Shown here piece by piece: positions 15,919 through 25,318 of a stretch of 64,000 bases of DNA (the first letter of the stretch is position 1; the number at the start of each line of letters is the position of its first letter). The position numbers and the translations under genes are program-made. The notes below the pieces were generated by a model. It saw only the letters and a program-made list of their open reading frames with translations. It was not told the origin of the DNA and ran no database searches. This stretch comes from Pedobacter steynii (GTDB lineage: Bacteria > Bacteroidota > Bacteroidia > Sphingobacteriales > Sphingobacteriaceae), in NCBI RefSeq assembly GCF_001721645.1, contig NZ_CP017141.1, positions 5,208,001 through 5,272,000 of the forward strand, read 5' to 3'.

Positions 15919-17334
15919 ATGACAAACAAAAAAACAAGCATCTTCGCAATACTCCTTGCGATCATTGTATTCCTGAGCTCCTGCGAAAAGGCTAAAGTGC
16001 TCCCTGTCGGACAGGCCGTAAAAAGTATGGAAGTTTCAACCGCTTCAACGACTACATCAACTTTTACCACCAATCCCAAAAATCTTAACATTGTGATGTT
16101 TGTTCCCACAGACAACCCGGCCTTAAGCGACTACAGAACCCGTTTATCCACCCTGATGGTTCATTTCCAGAGCTGGCTGCATACCGAAATGCTACGCTAC
16201 GGTTACGATAAATACATGGGACTGCCGCTGGATACCGGAGGCTTAGTGAAATTCATCGAAATTCCCGCCCAGGGCCCGCAGGCTGATTATCCTTACGCAG
16301 CGAGCGTATCGGCTACTATAATCATCAATGAAATTAATGCTTACAAAGCCACGCATGCCAGCGAATTCTCAAACTCTTCGCACATGCTCATCCTGATGCC
16401 TCAGCGTACCGATGCCAGTAGTGAAGGTCAGCCTTTTTATGGATGGGGAAAATATTGTTTTGCCCTGGATAACAGTAATATGGCGGTCGACAAAATTCCT
16501 AGCACCTCGAATTATATTGGAGGGATGTTGCATGAACTTGGTCATGGATTAAATTTGCCGCACGACCACGCAAAATACACTTCTGAGCAACCTGTTTATG
16601 GAACCTCATTAATGGGAAGCGGAAACGTAACTTTTAGTAAAGGCCAGCCTACTTTCCTTACACCGGTTGATGCAGCGATATTGAATAGAAATGAGGTTTT
16701 TCAAAGCCCTTTGCCAACTGAAACACCATATGCAAGCGCAACAACAACGATTAACGCCAATCTGACCTACGACAGCACCCTGCAAACCCTTAACCTGATA
16801 GGGAATTTTACCAGCGACAAAACCGTAAGCGATATCCTGGTATATATGGATCCAAAAATAAGCAGCGGCGATGCGGATTATAACGCGGTAACCTGGCGCT
16901 TTAATCCGGGCTCTGGCAATACCCTAACAGGTGCAATGGCGCTCAATGAACTTAACTTTAAAAACAACGAGCCATACGACGTAAGAGTTAAACTGTTGCT
17001 CAATAATGGCAATACCATTTCCAAAGCCTATTCTTTCTCATTTTTGAATGGAGTACCGCAAATCGGGGCCAATGGATCGGCAAAGTTTTTCCAGCATGGC
17101 AGTTATGGTGGGTATGGCGTATCGCTTCCGGTTGGTAACTATACCACTGCGGATCTGGCCAGTCTGGGCATTAGCAATAACGATGTATCCTCACTGACTC
17201 TGGGCTTTGGCGTAAAAGTAATCATGTATGACGGCGATAATTTTACCGGCAGCAGCATAGAGATGACTTCGTCGAGTAGTTTTGTTTCTACTTTTAACGA
17301 TAAAGCATCGTCAATTAAAGTAATCGCACTCTGA
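15919..17334 (+). CDS. Lipoprotein metzincin-type metalloprotease with beta/gamma-crystallin domain
   Basis: 471 residues. Lipoprotein signal (IVFLSSC). The zinc motif HELGHGLNLPHDH gives ligands H205, H209 and H215 with catalytic E206; this is HExxHxxxxxH, with Asn where classic metzincins have Gly. Middle residues (about 265-385) are beta-rich. The C-terminal 85 residues match the beta/gamma-crystallin fold: FFQHGSYGGYGVSLPVGNYT, LASLGISNNDVSSLTL and VIMYDGDNFTGSSIEM, often a Ca-binding module. Predicted exported, anchored protease; substrate unknown. A terminator follows 11 bp after the stop. Confidence 0.8.
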   Translation: MTNKKTSIFAILLAIIVFLSSCEKAKVLPVGQAVKSMEVSTASTTTSTFTTNPKNLNIVMFVPTDNPALSDYRTRLSTLMVHFQSWLHTEMLRYGYDKYMGLPLDTGGLVKFIEIPAQGPQADYPYAASVSATIIINEINAYKATHASEFSNSSHMLILMPQRTDASSEGQPFYGWGKYCFALDNSNMAVDKIPSTSNYIGGMLHELGHGLNLPHDHAKYTSEQPVYGTSLMGSGNVTFSKGQPTFLTPVDAAILNRNEVFQSPLPTETPYASATTTINANLTYDSTLQTLNLIGNFTSDKTVSDILVYMDPKISSGDADYNAVTWRFNPGSGNTLTGAMALNELNFKNNEPYDVRVKLLLNNGNTISKAYSFSFLNGVPQIGANGSAKFFQHGSYGGYGVSLPVGNYTTADLASLGISNNDVSSLTLGFGVKVIMYDGDNFTGSSIEMTSSSSFVSTFNDKASSIKVIAL

Positions 17335-17345
17335 TAATTATGAAT

Positions 17346-17376
17346 CCTGGTGCCGGTTAAGGAGCACCAGGGTTTT
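17346..17376 (+). terminator. Terminator after the metalloprotease gene
   Basis: 8-bp perfect stem CCTGGTGC/GCACCAGG with a 10-nt loop, followed by G and four T. The remaining DNA to 17586 shows no gene. Confidence 0.7.
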
Positions 17377-17586
17377 CAATGGTTGCGATCACGTTTCGAT
17401 AGTAATAGTTTTAATAGATATACATTTCATCCTTCCATTTTTTGTTCAGATGATGCTCTGTTTTTCTAAACTTTCTATCAATCGTGAACAATTGTGTTGA
17501 TAGTGACTATATAATCATTACGCCTGTCAGTTATCGATGATGAAATTGTTTTAAGGATAACAAAGGAGATAAAGGTTGTGTTAAAT

Positions 17587-17616
17587 AAAAGAGGGTGTTG
17601 CTGTACACCCTCTTTT
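17587..17616 (-). terminator. Terminator of the TonB receptor/phosphatase operon
   Basis: 12-bp perfect stem AAAAGAGGGTGT/ACACCCTCTTTT with a 6-nt loop. It lies immediately after the phosphatase stop on the minus strand and works in either orientation. Confidence 0.8.
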
Positions 17617-17619
17617 GCT

Positions 17620-18435
17620 TTATGAAGTATATTTCTTTCTTAAAACTGCACGTTCTTTTTTACCAATACCCATTTCCTTCTCCATGAAATTCTCAATACT
17701 GCCATACTTTTTTTCAATTGATTTGAAGAATATCTGCAACAGTTCCGGGCGCAGGTCCATTTTCTTTTTGATTTCCTCATTGCTCATTCCCGTAGCCTTA
17801 GCCATAGGCGCAAACATTTTTCCCATCATCGGTAACAGGTAAACATTGGAAGCAGTAAAATCAGCTTCAATGGTTTCTTGCGGAACGCCCAGGGTATAAA
17901 GGAATAAAGCGGTAGCCATGCCAGTACGGTCGCGACCGCCAGAACAATGATAAAGTAGGGCTGTCGTATCGTTTAACTGCAGCAGTTTTTGAAATACAGG
18001 TTTGTAGCGCTCGCCAAAATAGCGGATCCCTCCATCGCCGTAAAAATTGTCCAGGAAATCTCCTTTTTTAAGATAGGCGACCATTTGCGCACCTGAAGGA
18101 AGGCTGTCACTTCCGGCAGGACTTAAAGTATAATCACTGCCTTTCAATAAACGGTCTGGTGCAGCAGCGGATTCTTTGACCCCACGTAAATCAACTACAG
18201 TGTAAATATGTTTATCACGGAGCGTATCCATATCGGCATCGGTGAGGTCGGCAATCGAAGCACTGCGGAAAACCTTGTTCCATTTAACATGTTTCCCCTC
18301 ATTGGTTTTATAACCGCCTACATCACGAAAGTTTAGTGCACCCTTGAGGTGCACCAATCGTTTAGTGCTGTCTGACAGTTGGGCCATACCCAGGCAAGGA
18401 ATTAATAAAGCGATGAATAATGCTGCTTTTTTCAT
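17620..18435 (-). CDS. Exported tyrosine-protein phosphatase
   Basis: 271 residues from the ATG at 18435. Signal peptide MKKAALFIALLIPCLGMAQ. The PTP loop HCSGGRDRTG carries Cys164 and Arg170, and LNFRDVGGYKT with VVDLRGVKE match the tyrosine/lipid phosphatase family (Y_phosphatase3 type). Placed 61 bp downstream of a TonB-dependent receptor; in Bacteroidota such exported phosphatases commonly sit beside receptors and may release phosphate from phospho-compounds at the cell surface (inference). Confidence 0.87.
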   Translation of the reverse strand: MKKAALFIALLIPCLGMAQLSDSTKRLVHLKGALNFRDVGGYKTNEGKHVKWNKVFRSASIADLTDADMDTLRDKHIYTVVDLRGVKESAAAPDRLLKGSDYTLSPAGSDSLPSGAQMVAYLKKGDFLDNFYGDGGIRYFGERYKPVFQKLLQLNDTTALLYHCSGGRDRTGMATALFLYTLGVPQETIEADFTASNVYLLPMMGKMFAPMAKATGMSNEEIKKKMDLRPELLQIFFKSIEKKYGSIENFMEKEMGIGKKERAVLRKKYTS

Positions 18436-18496
18436 AAAATGATCTTTAGTTTTAAATTGTAGGATTAGAATATAATGGTGTTGAATAGAATATAGA

Positions 18497-21373
18497 TTAC
18501 CTGATGATGTCCCATCTGATACCAGCCTGTCCACGACGGCCGTACCATTCACTTGTGGTCAGTCTCCGGCTATCTCCCATATAGGTCTTTACAGGCTCAT
18601 TGCTTAAGTTGTTGAGTTCAACGAAAGCTTTCAGATGTTTATTGATGGTGTAAGTGGCAGAGGCATCGATAGTGAAATTGGCCGCTGTCCAGATGTAAAA
18701 GTCAGGTCCCAATTGCTGATTAATTGTTTCTACTGATGAACCACGGTAATTTCCAGCCAATCTCACCATCATACGGTCGCGTTCATAAAAAAGAATAGCG
18801 TTGAACAGGTGTTTAGATTGATTGGGCAGGCTTGTTTTGTCGAGCGTGATATTGTTACCGGTACCTCTTGGTACGCTAACTTTGCTATTAATAAAGGTGT
18901 AATTCAATTCTGTTCCAAAGCCGCTCCAGAAACCCCTCAGGAAATCAAAACGTTTATTGATGCCGGCCTCGAAACCGAATAAGGTAGAGTTATTAAGGTT
19001 TTTCGCCTGGGTAACCATAAAGTCGGTGCCATTGATATTTTGCATACTGGCGTTTGTAAATACGATATCGTTTATCTTTTTGTAGAAAGCCCCTCCGGAT
19101 ATGATCCCGATATTGTCGAAATAATATTCGGCCATTACATCAAAATTATTGGAGAAAGTAGGCTTCAGGTCAGGATTGCCCTGACTGATCGTCATTGGGT
19201 TTTTGGTATTGTCAACTGAAGTTCCAGGTGTCATGTCTCCAAAACTTGGTCTGATAAAGCTGCGGGTATAAGCTGCCCTTAAGTTAGATTTTTCATTCAG
19301 TGCATACTTCAAATGAAGCATCGGCAATAGTGCATTGTAGTTGTTGCTTACTGTAGATTCGGAGATGGTCGTTACTGCCGGAGTTCCTGCTGTAGTTGCT
19401 TTGGATCCTTTTAATTCCATGCTGGTATATTCATTTCTGACACCGGCAATTATTTTAAGCTGATCTGTGGCATCAATTTCGGTCATGGCGTAAGCAGAAA
19501 ACACCTGTTCTTTTCCATTGTATAGTGCAGTGGGATTTGTTTTCGGAGTAACGTTTGCAAAACCATTCGGAGTTAAAAAATCGTTGCTATACAAGTTGAA
19601 TAACTGGTTTTTAGTCAGTGGGTTCATGATGTACTGGCTGTGATTGCCATCCATTGTGCCGAAGAATTTTGATCCCGAAGGGAAATCTTTAGTCTCCAGT
19701 TGAGACAGGCTAACCAGTGCGGGAGATGAAGGTACACCCAGAGCTGCTCCCGGCATAAATACAATGCTGGATCCATAGGTACTTTCTCTGTATTTATGCC
19801 TGTATTTACCACCCACTTTCAGGTTGATTTTGTTGCTGACATTTATTTTTGCATTTAACTGTGCATTGCGGTCATGTTCACTGTTATCCAGCTGAGCAAT
19901 GACCAGTTGTTGTAACAGCAATTTGTCGGCACTCATGGTTTCTGCAGGGTTATTCAGGCCGGCATCGAAATGCATAGGATCTCCTCCAACACCATTTGGT
20001 GAATCAAAGCCCCAGTAGCGTTTCCCATCATCGGAAAGATTATTGAAACCCCCTGTAATTTTTTGTCGGAAGGTAGAAATGGGCAGCCCTTTTGTGCCAT
20101 AGGTAGGAGGGGTTTCCAGGTAATACTTGCTTTTGTAATCGCTTACTGTCCAGTCTAACTTCAGCCTGCTGCTCAACTGATGTTCTCCGCCAAGTTCAGC
20201 TCCTTTTAAAGAGGTCTGATAATGCGAGTAGCGGTAATTGTATTGATAGCGGCTATTGGTATAGTCTACGTACGACTCATAAACAGGCCTGATGTCATTA
20301 AATTTATTCAGCATCCCCCTGAAAAATATTTTATTTGAAGCATCAAACTTATATTCAGTACCGAGGTTAACACCCATTGTCTGACGGCTACCCATATAGC
20401 GTTTGAACATAATGGTATTGATTGATTTTTTCTGCTGAGGATCTGCGAGCCCGGTATTATAGGAAGCATCGAAAGAGTCGGCTCCCCATTGTCTGTCCCA
20501 TATGGCGCCTGATAACATTACGCCCAGTTTATCGTTCAAAAACCTATCGCCATATACCAATGAAGCATTATAGGTGCCGTTTTTGGAGAAGGTGTTATAT
20601 CCGCCCGCAGCACTCACATTCAGTTGCCTGGTCGTTGGAGCCGTTCTGGTAATGAAGTTAATGGATCCGCCTATTGCATCTCCTTCCATGTCGGGAGTAA
20701 TGGCTTTTGCTACCTGTACGTACTGGATCATTTCTGAAGGGACAGCATCCAATACCGATGAACGATTACCCATTACGTTTGAGCTGGGTAAGCGGTTTCC
20801 ATTAAACAGGGTGGATGTCCAGGCAAAAGGAGTTCCCCGTACTGTGGCCTGATCTGCTTCGCCATGGTACCTGGCAACAGCAACGCCTTGCATTCTTTGC
20901 ACCGCTTCGGCAGCATTACGGTCTGGCAGCTTTCCGATCGCATCTGCGGCCATAACATCCATAATCGCATTTGAATTCTTCTTAATGCTATACGCTTTCG
21001 CCTGAGATGGCGCCATACTACCGGAGATGGTCACCTCGCTTAGGGAATTTTTATGCTCAGCTATCAATTCAATATTTCCCAGAGAATTCATGCCGCTGTT
21101 CAACTCCAGGTCAATTATTTTAGTGGCATAGCCAATATAAGAGATTGCAATTTTAGCTTTACCTGTTACCTGGGCATTTAAAGTGAATTCACCATTCAGA
21201 TCAGAAGAAGTACTTAATTTGAAAGTTACTCCATGAATACTGGCCCCGGGAAGTGTACCATCCTTGCTGGTTATCGTCCCTTTTATATTCTGGGCAAATA
21301 AGCTTGTCGTACTGAGCAGGATCAACAATATCATGCCTGTCAGCTTTTTAACATTTGTAAAAGTATGCATCAT
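18497..21373 (-). CDS. TonB-dependent outer membrane receptor
   Basis: 958 residues from the ATG at 21373. Signal peptide ending SLFAQ, then a CarboxypepD_reg-like domain (about 30-105, IKGTITSKDGTLPGASIHG), plug domain (AAEAVQRMQGVAVARYHGEA, TVRGTPFAWTSTLFNGNRLP) and a large beta-barrel with NLSNEPVKTYMGD near the C terminus, ending AGIRWDIIR. The layout fits the TonB-receptor group that has no SusD partner. Operon with the phosphatase; divergent from an AraC regulator with a membrane sensor half. Confidence 0.9.
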   Translation of the reverse strand: MMHTFTNVKKLTGMILLILLSTTSLFAQNIKGTITSKDGTLPGASIHGVTFKLSTSSDLNGEFTLNAQVTGKAKIAISYIGYATKIIDLELNSGMNSLGNIELIAEHKNSLSEVTISGSMAPSQAKAYSIKKNSNAIMDVMAADAIGKLPDRNAAEAVQRMQGVAVARYHGEADQATVRGTPFAWTSTLFNGNRLPSSNVMGNRSSVLDAVPSEMIQYVQVAKAITPDMEGDAIGGSINFITRTAPTTRQLNVSAAGGYNTFSKNGTYNASLVYGDRFLNDKLGVMLSGAIWDRQWGADSFDASYNTGLADPQQKKSINTIMFKRYMGSRQTMGVNLGTEYKFDASNKIFFRGMLNKFNDIRPVYESYVDYTNSRYQYNYRYSHYQTSLKGAELGGEHQLSSRLKLDWTVSDYKSKYYLETPPTYGTKGLPISTFRQKITGGFNNLSDDGKRYWGFDSPNGVGGDPMHFDAGLNNPAETMSADKLLLQQLVIAQLDNSEHDRNAQLNAKINVSNKINLKVGGKYRHKYRESTYGSSIVFMPGAALGVPSSPALVSLSQLETKDFPSGSKFFGTMDGNHSQYIMNPLTKNQLFNLYSNDFLTPNGFANVTPKTNPTALYNGKEQVFSAYAMTEIDATDQLKIIAGVRNEYTSMELKGSKATTAGTPAVTTISESTVSNNYNALLPMLHLKYALNEKSNLRAAYTRSFIRPSFGDMTPGTSVDNTKNPMTISQGNPDLKPTFSNNFDVMAEYYFDNIGIISGGAFYKKINDIVFTNASMQNINGTDFMVTQAKNLNNSTLFGFEAGINKRFDFLRGFWSGFGTELNYTFINSKVSVPRGTGNNITLDKTSLPNQSKHLFNAILFYERDRMMVRLAGNYRGSSVETINQQLGPDFYIWTAANFTIDASATYTINKHLKAFVELNNLSNEPVKTYMGDSRRLTTSEWYGRRGQAGIRWDIIR

Positions 21374-21617
21374 GTTTTTTATTTTCTGCAAAAGTCCACT
21401 AAGATGGGCAACGGCTCGACTTAGCCCAACCACAAGTACCGGTCTCAGGTGTCAGGCGTTGTATTGAGACTTTTTGATGCTGATTTACAATGCTTTATCT
21501 CGTGTTATCTAATTGTTATCAATATGTTTACTTACAATTTTCGGCCGAAACAGGGTGTAACTTAATATTCTCTTAATATTTGATGACTAGCTTCGTACAT
21601 CATTAGGGAACATATAC

Positions 21618-22724
21618 ATGCAGTACATTATAGCCATTGGCATATTTCAGGCAATGATCGTTATAGCTTTATTGCTGAAGAGTAGATTACAGAGTAGTGG
21701 TGATGGTTTATTAATCCTGTTACTGGCTTGTATCGCTTCTCATCTCGCCATGAAATTTTTCATTTTCAGTTCTGTTGATGATGTGCATGTCCGCCAGCAA
21801 ATGAATACGTTTATCGGGTTTTGTTATGGTCCTTTACTCTATTTATATGCGCTAAAAGCAAGCAATAGTGAATTTGTTCCTGCTTCCAGGTGGTATTTTT
21901 TTGTACCGTTTATATTGGCAGCGATTGCTTATTTCACGGTTGGGGGAGTCCTGTTTCTTTCAAAATCATCAGATTACCGGTTACTCAGCTGGTACAATAA
22001 GATCAGTACTTTTGCTTTATTGGCATCCGAACTTTGTTTTGCGTTTCTGGCATTGCGTGTTGCCCGTAAGCATCTGGCTGAAAAACCAAAAGAAAGAAAG
22101 ATGGTGGAACGCATTGCAGCTTGCTTTTTACTCATCACAGTATTCAGTATCCCTTTTTTTGTGAGTCCTTACGCAAATGATTTAGTTCCTCCCTTGTTGG
22201 TCAGAAGTGTTGTTTATGCGATACTGACCCTTTTATGTATTATGATCGGATACTACAGACTGTTTATCGGTAATCATCAGGATCTGACCAGTTTTGTAGC
22301 AAAGGACTTTTCAACAGAAAAGATTTTAGTGGTTAAAGACAATGCGCTGCAGCGAAAGTCTCCTTTAACGGCTCAGAAGCAACAGGAAATATGGGAAAGC
22401 CTGGAGAGTCATTTGAGAGATCATAAATTATTCGCAGATAGTGAGCTTAACCTCGATAAACTTGCTCAGGCAACCGGAATCAATAAGTACCATATTTCGG
22501 AAACGCTGAATACTTATGCTAGAAAGTCTTTTTATCAATATATAAACGAGTACAGGATTGAATATGCCATCGCCCAGATGCAGATTTTACACCGTAAGGA
22601 AATCCCTGTAAATGTCTTGTCGCTGGCTTATGATGCCGGTTTTCGCGCTAAATCCTCTTTTAACAGGTATTTTAAAGACATCACTGGATTTACGCCAACT
22701 GAACACCTTAAATCTTTACAGTAA
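21618..22724 (+). CDS. AraC-family regulator with multi-span membrane domain
   Basis: 368 residues. Residues 1-225 carry about seven hydrophobic helices (IIAIGIFQAMIVIALLL, LLILLLACIASHLAMKFFI, FVPFILAAIAYFTVGGVLF). A linker leads to a C-terminal AraC HTH (about 265-365: LNLDKLAQATGINKYHISE, VNVLSLAYDAGFRAKSSFN, RYFKDITGFTPTEHLKS). It is a membrane-tethered one-component sensor. Divergent from the TonB receptor (244 bp gap), which it likely controls (inference). Ends 4 bp from the convergent dehalogenase. Confidence 0.87.
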   Translation: MQYIIAIGIFQAMIVIALLLKSRLQSSGDGLLILLLACIASHLAMKFFIFSSVDDVHVRQQMNTFIGFCYGPLLYLYALKASNSEFVPASRWYFFVPFILAAIAYFTVGGVLFLSKSSDYRLLSWYNKISTFALLASELCFAFLALRVARKHLAEKPKERKMVERIAACFLLITVFSIPFFVSPYANDLVPPLLVRSVVYAILTLLCIMIGYYRLFIGNHQDLTSFVAKDFSTEKILVVKDNALQRKSPLTAQKQQEIWESLESHLRDHKLFADSELNLDKLAQATGINKYHISETLNTYARKSFYQYINEYRIEYAIAQMQILHRKEIPVNVLSLAYDAGFRAKSSFNRYFKDITGFTPTEHLKSLQ

Positions 22725-22728
22725 AGCG

Positions 22729-23640
22729 CTATGGCATGGTCAACCATTGAAGCCATGAAGCCAAAGCCGTACCTACCTCTACTGGGGAGTCTTCTTGCGG
22801 ATAATGCAGGCCCTTTACCACAACTTTCGTTGTATTGGGCAGACTGTTGCAAAACTGCTTTGCATCAGGAGAACTCATTCCCGGATTGGCTTCAATATAT
22901 AGTTTTGGTACCATCGTTTTCTTTAGCCATGCGGTATACCTGCTGGCTACAACCGTAAATGCACTGGGTTCTCCGTAAAAGGGGAGTTGGCGTGCCCAGG
23001 AGAGCATAGGTCGGCGGGATTCTCCAGGTACCAGAAAAGGTCTGCGGTATTCGTCATGTACTTCTTTTGTCAGTGGGATGAGGTGCGACAAAGGGATGTT
23101 GACTTCAAGAAACGAATTTTCCTCGAGTACCATTTTTTCACCAGCCGGCGAACGCAGGGCCTGAAAGATCTCCCGGCCTTTGGGAGGCATTTGCTCCCAT
23201 TTATAGGGAACGGTAATAGATTCCATAAATGCAATCCCTTTAACGGCCTCAGGATGTCTGCTTGCCCAGTCGAATGCCAGTGCCGAACCCCAGTCGTGAA
23301 CTACAAATGTTATTTTCTTTTTAATCCCGAGTTTTTCATAAAAAGCATCCAGATAGCGACTGTTTTCGGCAAAGGTATGTGATTTGGGATCTGAAATCTT
23401 TTCCGAATCGCCCATTCCGATTAGATCAGGAGCAATGCAGCGGCCTAAGTGTGATACGTAAGGGATGATGTTTCTCCACACGTAGGAGGAGGTTGGATTT
23501 CCATGTAGAAATACAATAGGATCGCCGGTTCCGGTTTCGATATACGCCATGTCCTTTCCCAGTACGTTGACGTGTTTTTTTTCGGCTGCCTGCGATAGGA
23601 GCGTGCTGGTAATTGCGATAATTAAAGGTAAATGTTTCAT
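22729..23640 (-). CDS. Exported haloalkane dehalogenase-like hydrolase
   Basis: 303 residues from the ATG at 23640. It has a probable signal peptide (MKHLPLIIAITSTLLSQAAE). Haloalkane dehalogenase landmarks are complete: HGNPTSSYVWRNIIP with halide Asn48, VVHDWGSALAFDWA with nucleophile Asp116 and halide Trp117, RPMLSWARQLPF, and catalytic His in KGLHYPQEDSP. The family hydrolyses C-halogen bonds. Most known members are cytosolic; export would be notable. The natural substrate is unknown, and an epoxide- or ester-directed role cannot be excluded. Confidence 0.82.
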   Translation of the reverse strand: MKHLPLIIAITSTLLSQAAEKKHVNVLGKDMAYIETGTGDPIVFLHGNPTSSYVWRNIIPYVSHLGRCIAPDLIGMGDSEKISDPKSHTFAENSRYLDAFYEKLGIKKKITFVVHDWGSALAFDWASRHPEAVKGIAFMESITVPYKWEQMPPKGREIFQALRSPAGEKMVLEENSFLEVNIPLSHLIPLTKEVHDEYRRPFLVPGESRRPMLSWARQLPFYGEPSAFTVVASRYTAWLKKTMVPKLYIEANPGMSSPDAKQFCNSLPNTTKVVVKGLHYPQEDSPVEVGTALASWLQWLTMP

Positions 23641-23722
23641 GTGCTTATAATTTAATAAGACAAAATTAGGTAGCACCGGAAATCAAAAATTGTATAAAAT
23701 CAAGTTTTATCGGCTTGCTGAA

Positions 23723-24484
23723 TCACCACTTCGGCGGGCCTTTTTTAAAGAACTGACCGGGGCTTTCGCCTGTAAAAGTCTTGAAATCCCTATTGAAATG
23801 GGCCTGATCGAAGAAACCTGTTTCCAGAGAGACTGCGGTGAGGTCTTGATGCGACTGATAAGTGCTGATGACAGAACTGATCCTGACGATGGAGGAGAAG
23901 TGTTTAGGAGAAATGCCTACCTGAGCACGGAAACGTTTTTCTAAGGAGTCGATATTGATGTTCAGCGTAGTGGCAAGGTCTTTTATTTTATGATTGCCCT
24001 TCCTGGATTTGATGATGTCAATGGCCTTACTGATCATTGGATCTTTATCATTTGTTTTGAGCTGTGCCAACAGGAAGCTTTCTACTGCAACGATTCTTTG
24101 GGCATGCGTTTGAACCCTGTCCAGGCTTTCTTCGAGTCGCTGAACCTGTTCAGCAGGAAACACCTTGTCAAGACTTGCGGTCAGACCCGAGAATTCATTT
24201 AAAGGGGTGTTTATAAATGCTGCAGCACCACCCTCATTGAAAAGGACCAGCAATATAGCTGAACCAGAGCTATAATGTACGGGGCGCGCCACTCTGTATA
24301 TTCCGGTAAGGCCAAAGTCCAGATTGGTATTGTTTAGAGATATTGCACCTTTAAAACGTAATGCCATAACGGGTGCGGTACCAGGTAATAACTGCCTGGT
24401 TAAATCACCTTCACTTTCCGTAACCAGGAAGCGGCTTACAAAAGGTTTCAGTACATCGGATGGAAGAAATTGATGGACTTTCAT
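23723..24484 (-). CDS. AraC-family transcriptional regulator
   Basis: 253 residues. The N-terminal 140 residues form a small-molecule sensing region of the DUF6597 type (MKVHQFLPSDVLKPFVSRFL, LPGTAPVMALRFKGAI). The C-terminal HTH_18 has KIKDLATTLNINIDSLEKRF, VSLETGFFDQAHFNRDFK and FTGESPGQFFK. Its gene starts 82 bp upstream of the dehalogenase gene on the same strand. The MgtC-family gene ends 9 bp before its start, so it may be in that gene's transcript. Confidence 0.83.
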   Translation of the reverse strand: MKVHQFLPSDVLKPFVSRFLVTESEGDLTRQLLPGTAPVMALRFKGAISLNNTNLDFGLTGIYRVARPVHYSSGSAILLVLFNEGGAAAFINTPLNEFSGLTASLDKVFPAEQVQRLEESLDRVQTHAQRIVAVESFLLAQLKTNDKDPMISKAIDIIKSRKGNHKIKDLATTLNINIDSLEKRFRAQVGISPKHFSSIVRISSVISTYQSHQDLTAVSLETGFFDQAHFNRDFKTFTGESPGQFFKKGPPKW

Positions 24485-24493
24485 TGATCTAAT

Positions 24494-25129
24494 TTACGAA
24501 AAACTTAAGATTTCCGGTCTGGTAGCGAGCGTTTCACTCATCTCTATCAAATACTTCTTTTTGCCGGATACTTTGAACGTGACCATTAAATGATTGTTTT
24601 CCTTGGCGATTTCTAAACGTTCCAAAGAAAGGCCTTTTGTGTTTAAAGTATTCTCCAATTGTTGGATCTGATCAAAGTCAGGGTCCCGAAATGTGACGCT
24701 TAACAGTTGTTCCTTTTGCAGTTGGGCAATCATCCGCTCGACCCTCGTCACGATTAACAATACGCCAAGTGTGATGACGGTAAGGCACAGGGCCAATGCA
24801 TGATAGCCGATTCCGGTGGTCATGCCAATTGCAGCAGAAGTCCAGATTACAGCGGCTGTTGTTAATCCACGGACAGAAATCTTGTCTTTGAAAATTACAC
24901 CCGCACCGATAAAACCGATGCCGGTAATGATGTTTGCCGAAATCCGGTCGTCGGCCCCGACACCGTGACGGGATACTATCGTGAAAATAGTAGAGCCCAG
25001 GGAGATGAGGATGATGGTACGAAAGCCGGCAGATTTATTTTTATATTCCCGCTCAAAGCCTATTGCACCCCCACATATGATGGAAACAACCATCGCAACC
25101 ATATCCTCAAGTTCTACTGTAAAATCCAT
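24494..25129 (-). CDS. MgtC/SapB family membrane protein
   Basis: 211 residues. Four to five hydrophobic helices in the first 135 residues, with the MgtC signatures GGAIGFEREYKNKSAGFRT and ITGIGFIGAGVIFKD, then a C-terminal cytosolic ACT-like tail (VTFRDPDFDQIQQLENTLNT). The family is tied to Mg limitation and survival in acidic or host environments; exact role is uncertain here. Confidence 0.88.
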   Translation of the reverse strand: MDFTVELEDMVAMVVSIICGGAIGFEREYKNKSAGFRTIILISLGSTIFTIVSRHGVGADDRISANIITGIGFIGAGVIFKDKISVRGLTTAAVIWTSAAIGMTTGIGYHALALCLTVITLGVLLIVTRVERMIAQLQKEQLLSVTFRDPDFDQIQQLENTLNTKGLSLERLEIAKENNHLMVTFKVSGKKKYLIEMSETLATRPEILSFS

Positions 25130-25318
25130 AAATAAATCTGTAAATTATTATTTGTTATTACAAACCGATATTTTCTGGTTTTGTTTGAGTTAACGAAATG
25201 AGGAAAGAAGTCTGGTATTTTATCGATATGGTTCATAATAGCATAATCCAGTAAAACCACGGCATTGTTCATTGCGAACCAATAGTGGAGTCACTAGCTT
25301 TAGTTTTTCAAAACAAAT

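Noticed and set aside
20422..20852. Two + strand frames inside the TonB receptor gene
   Set aside because: Antisense shadows of a clearly conserved receptor; no independent support.
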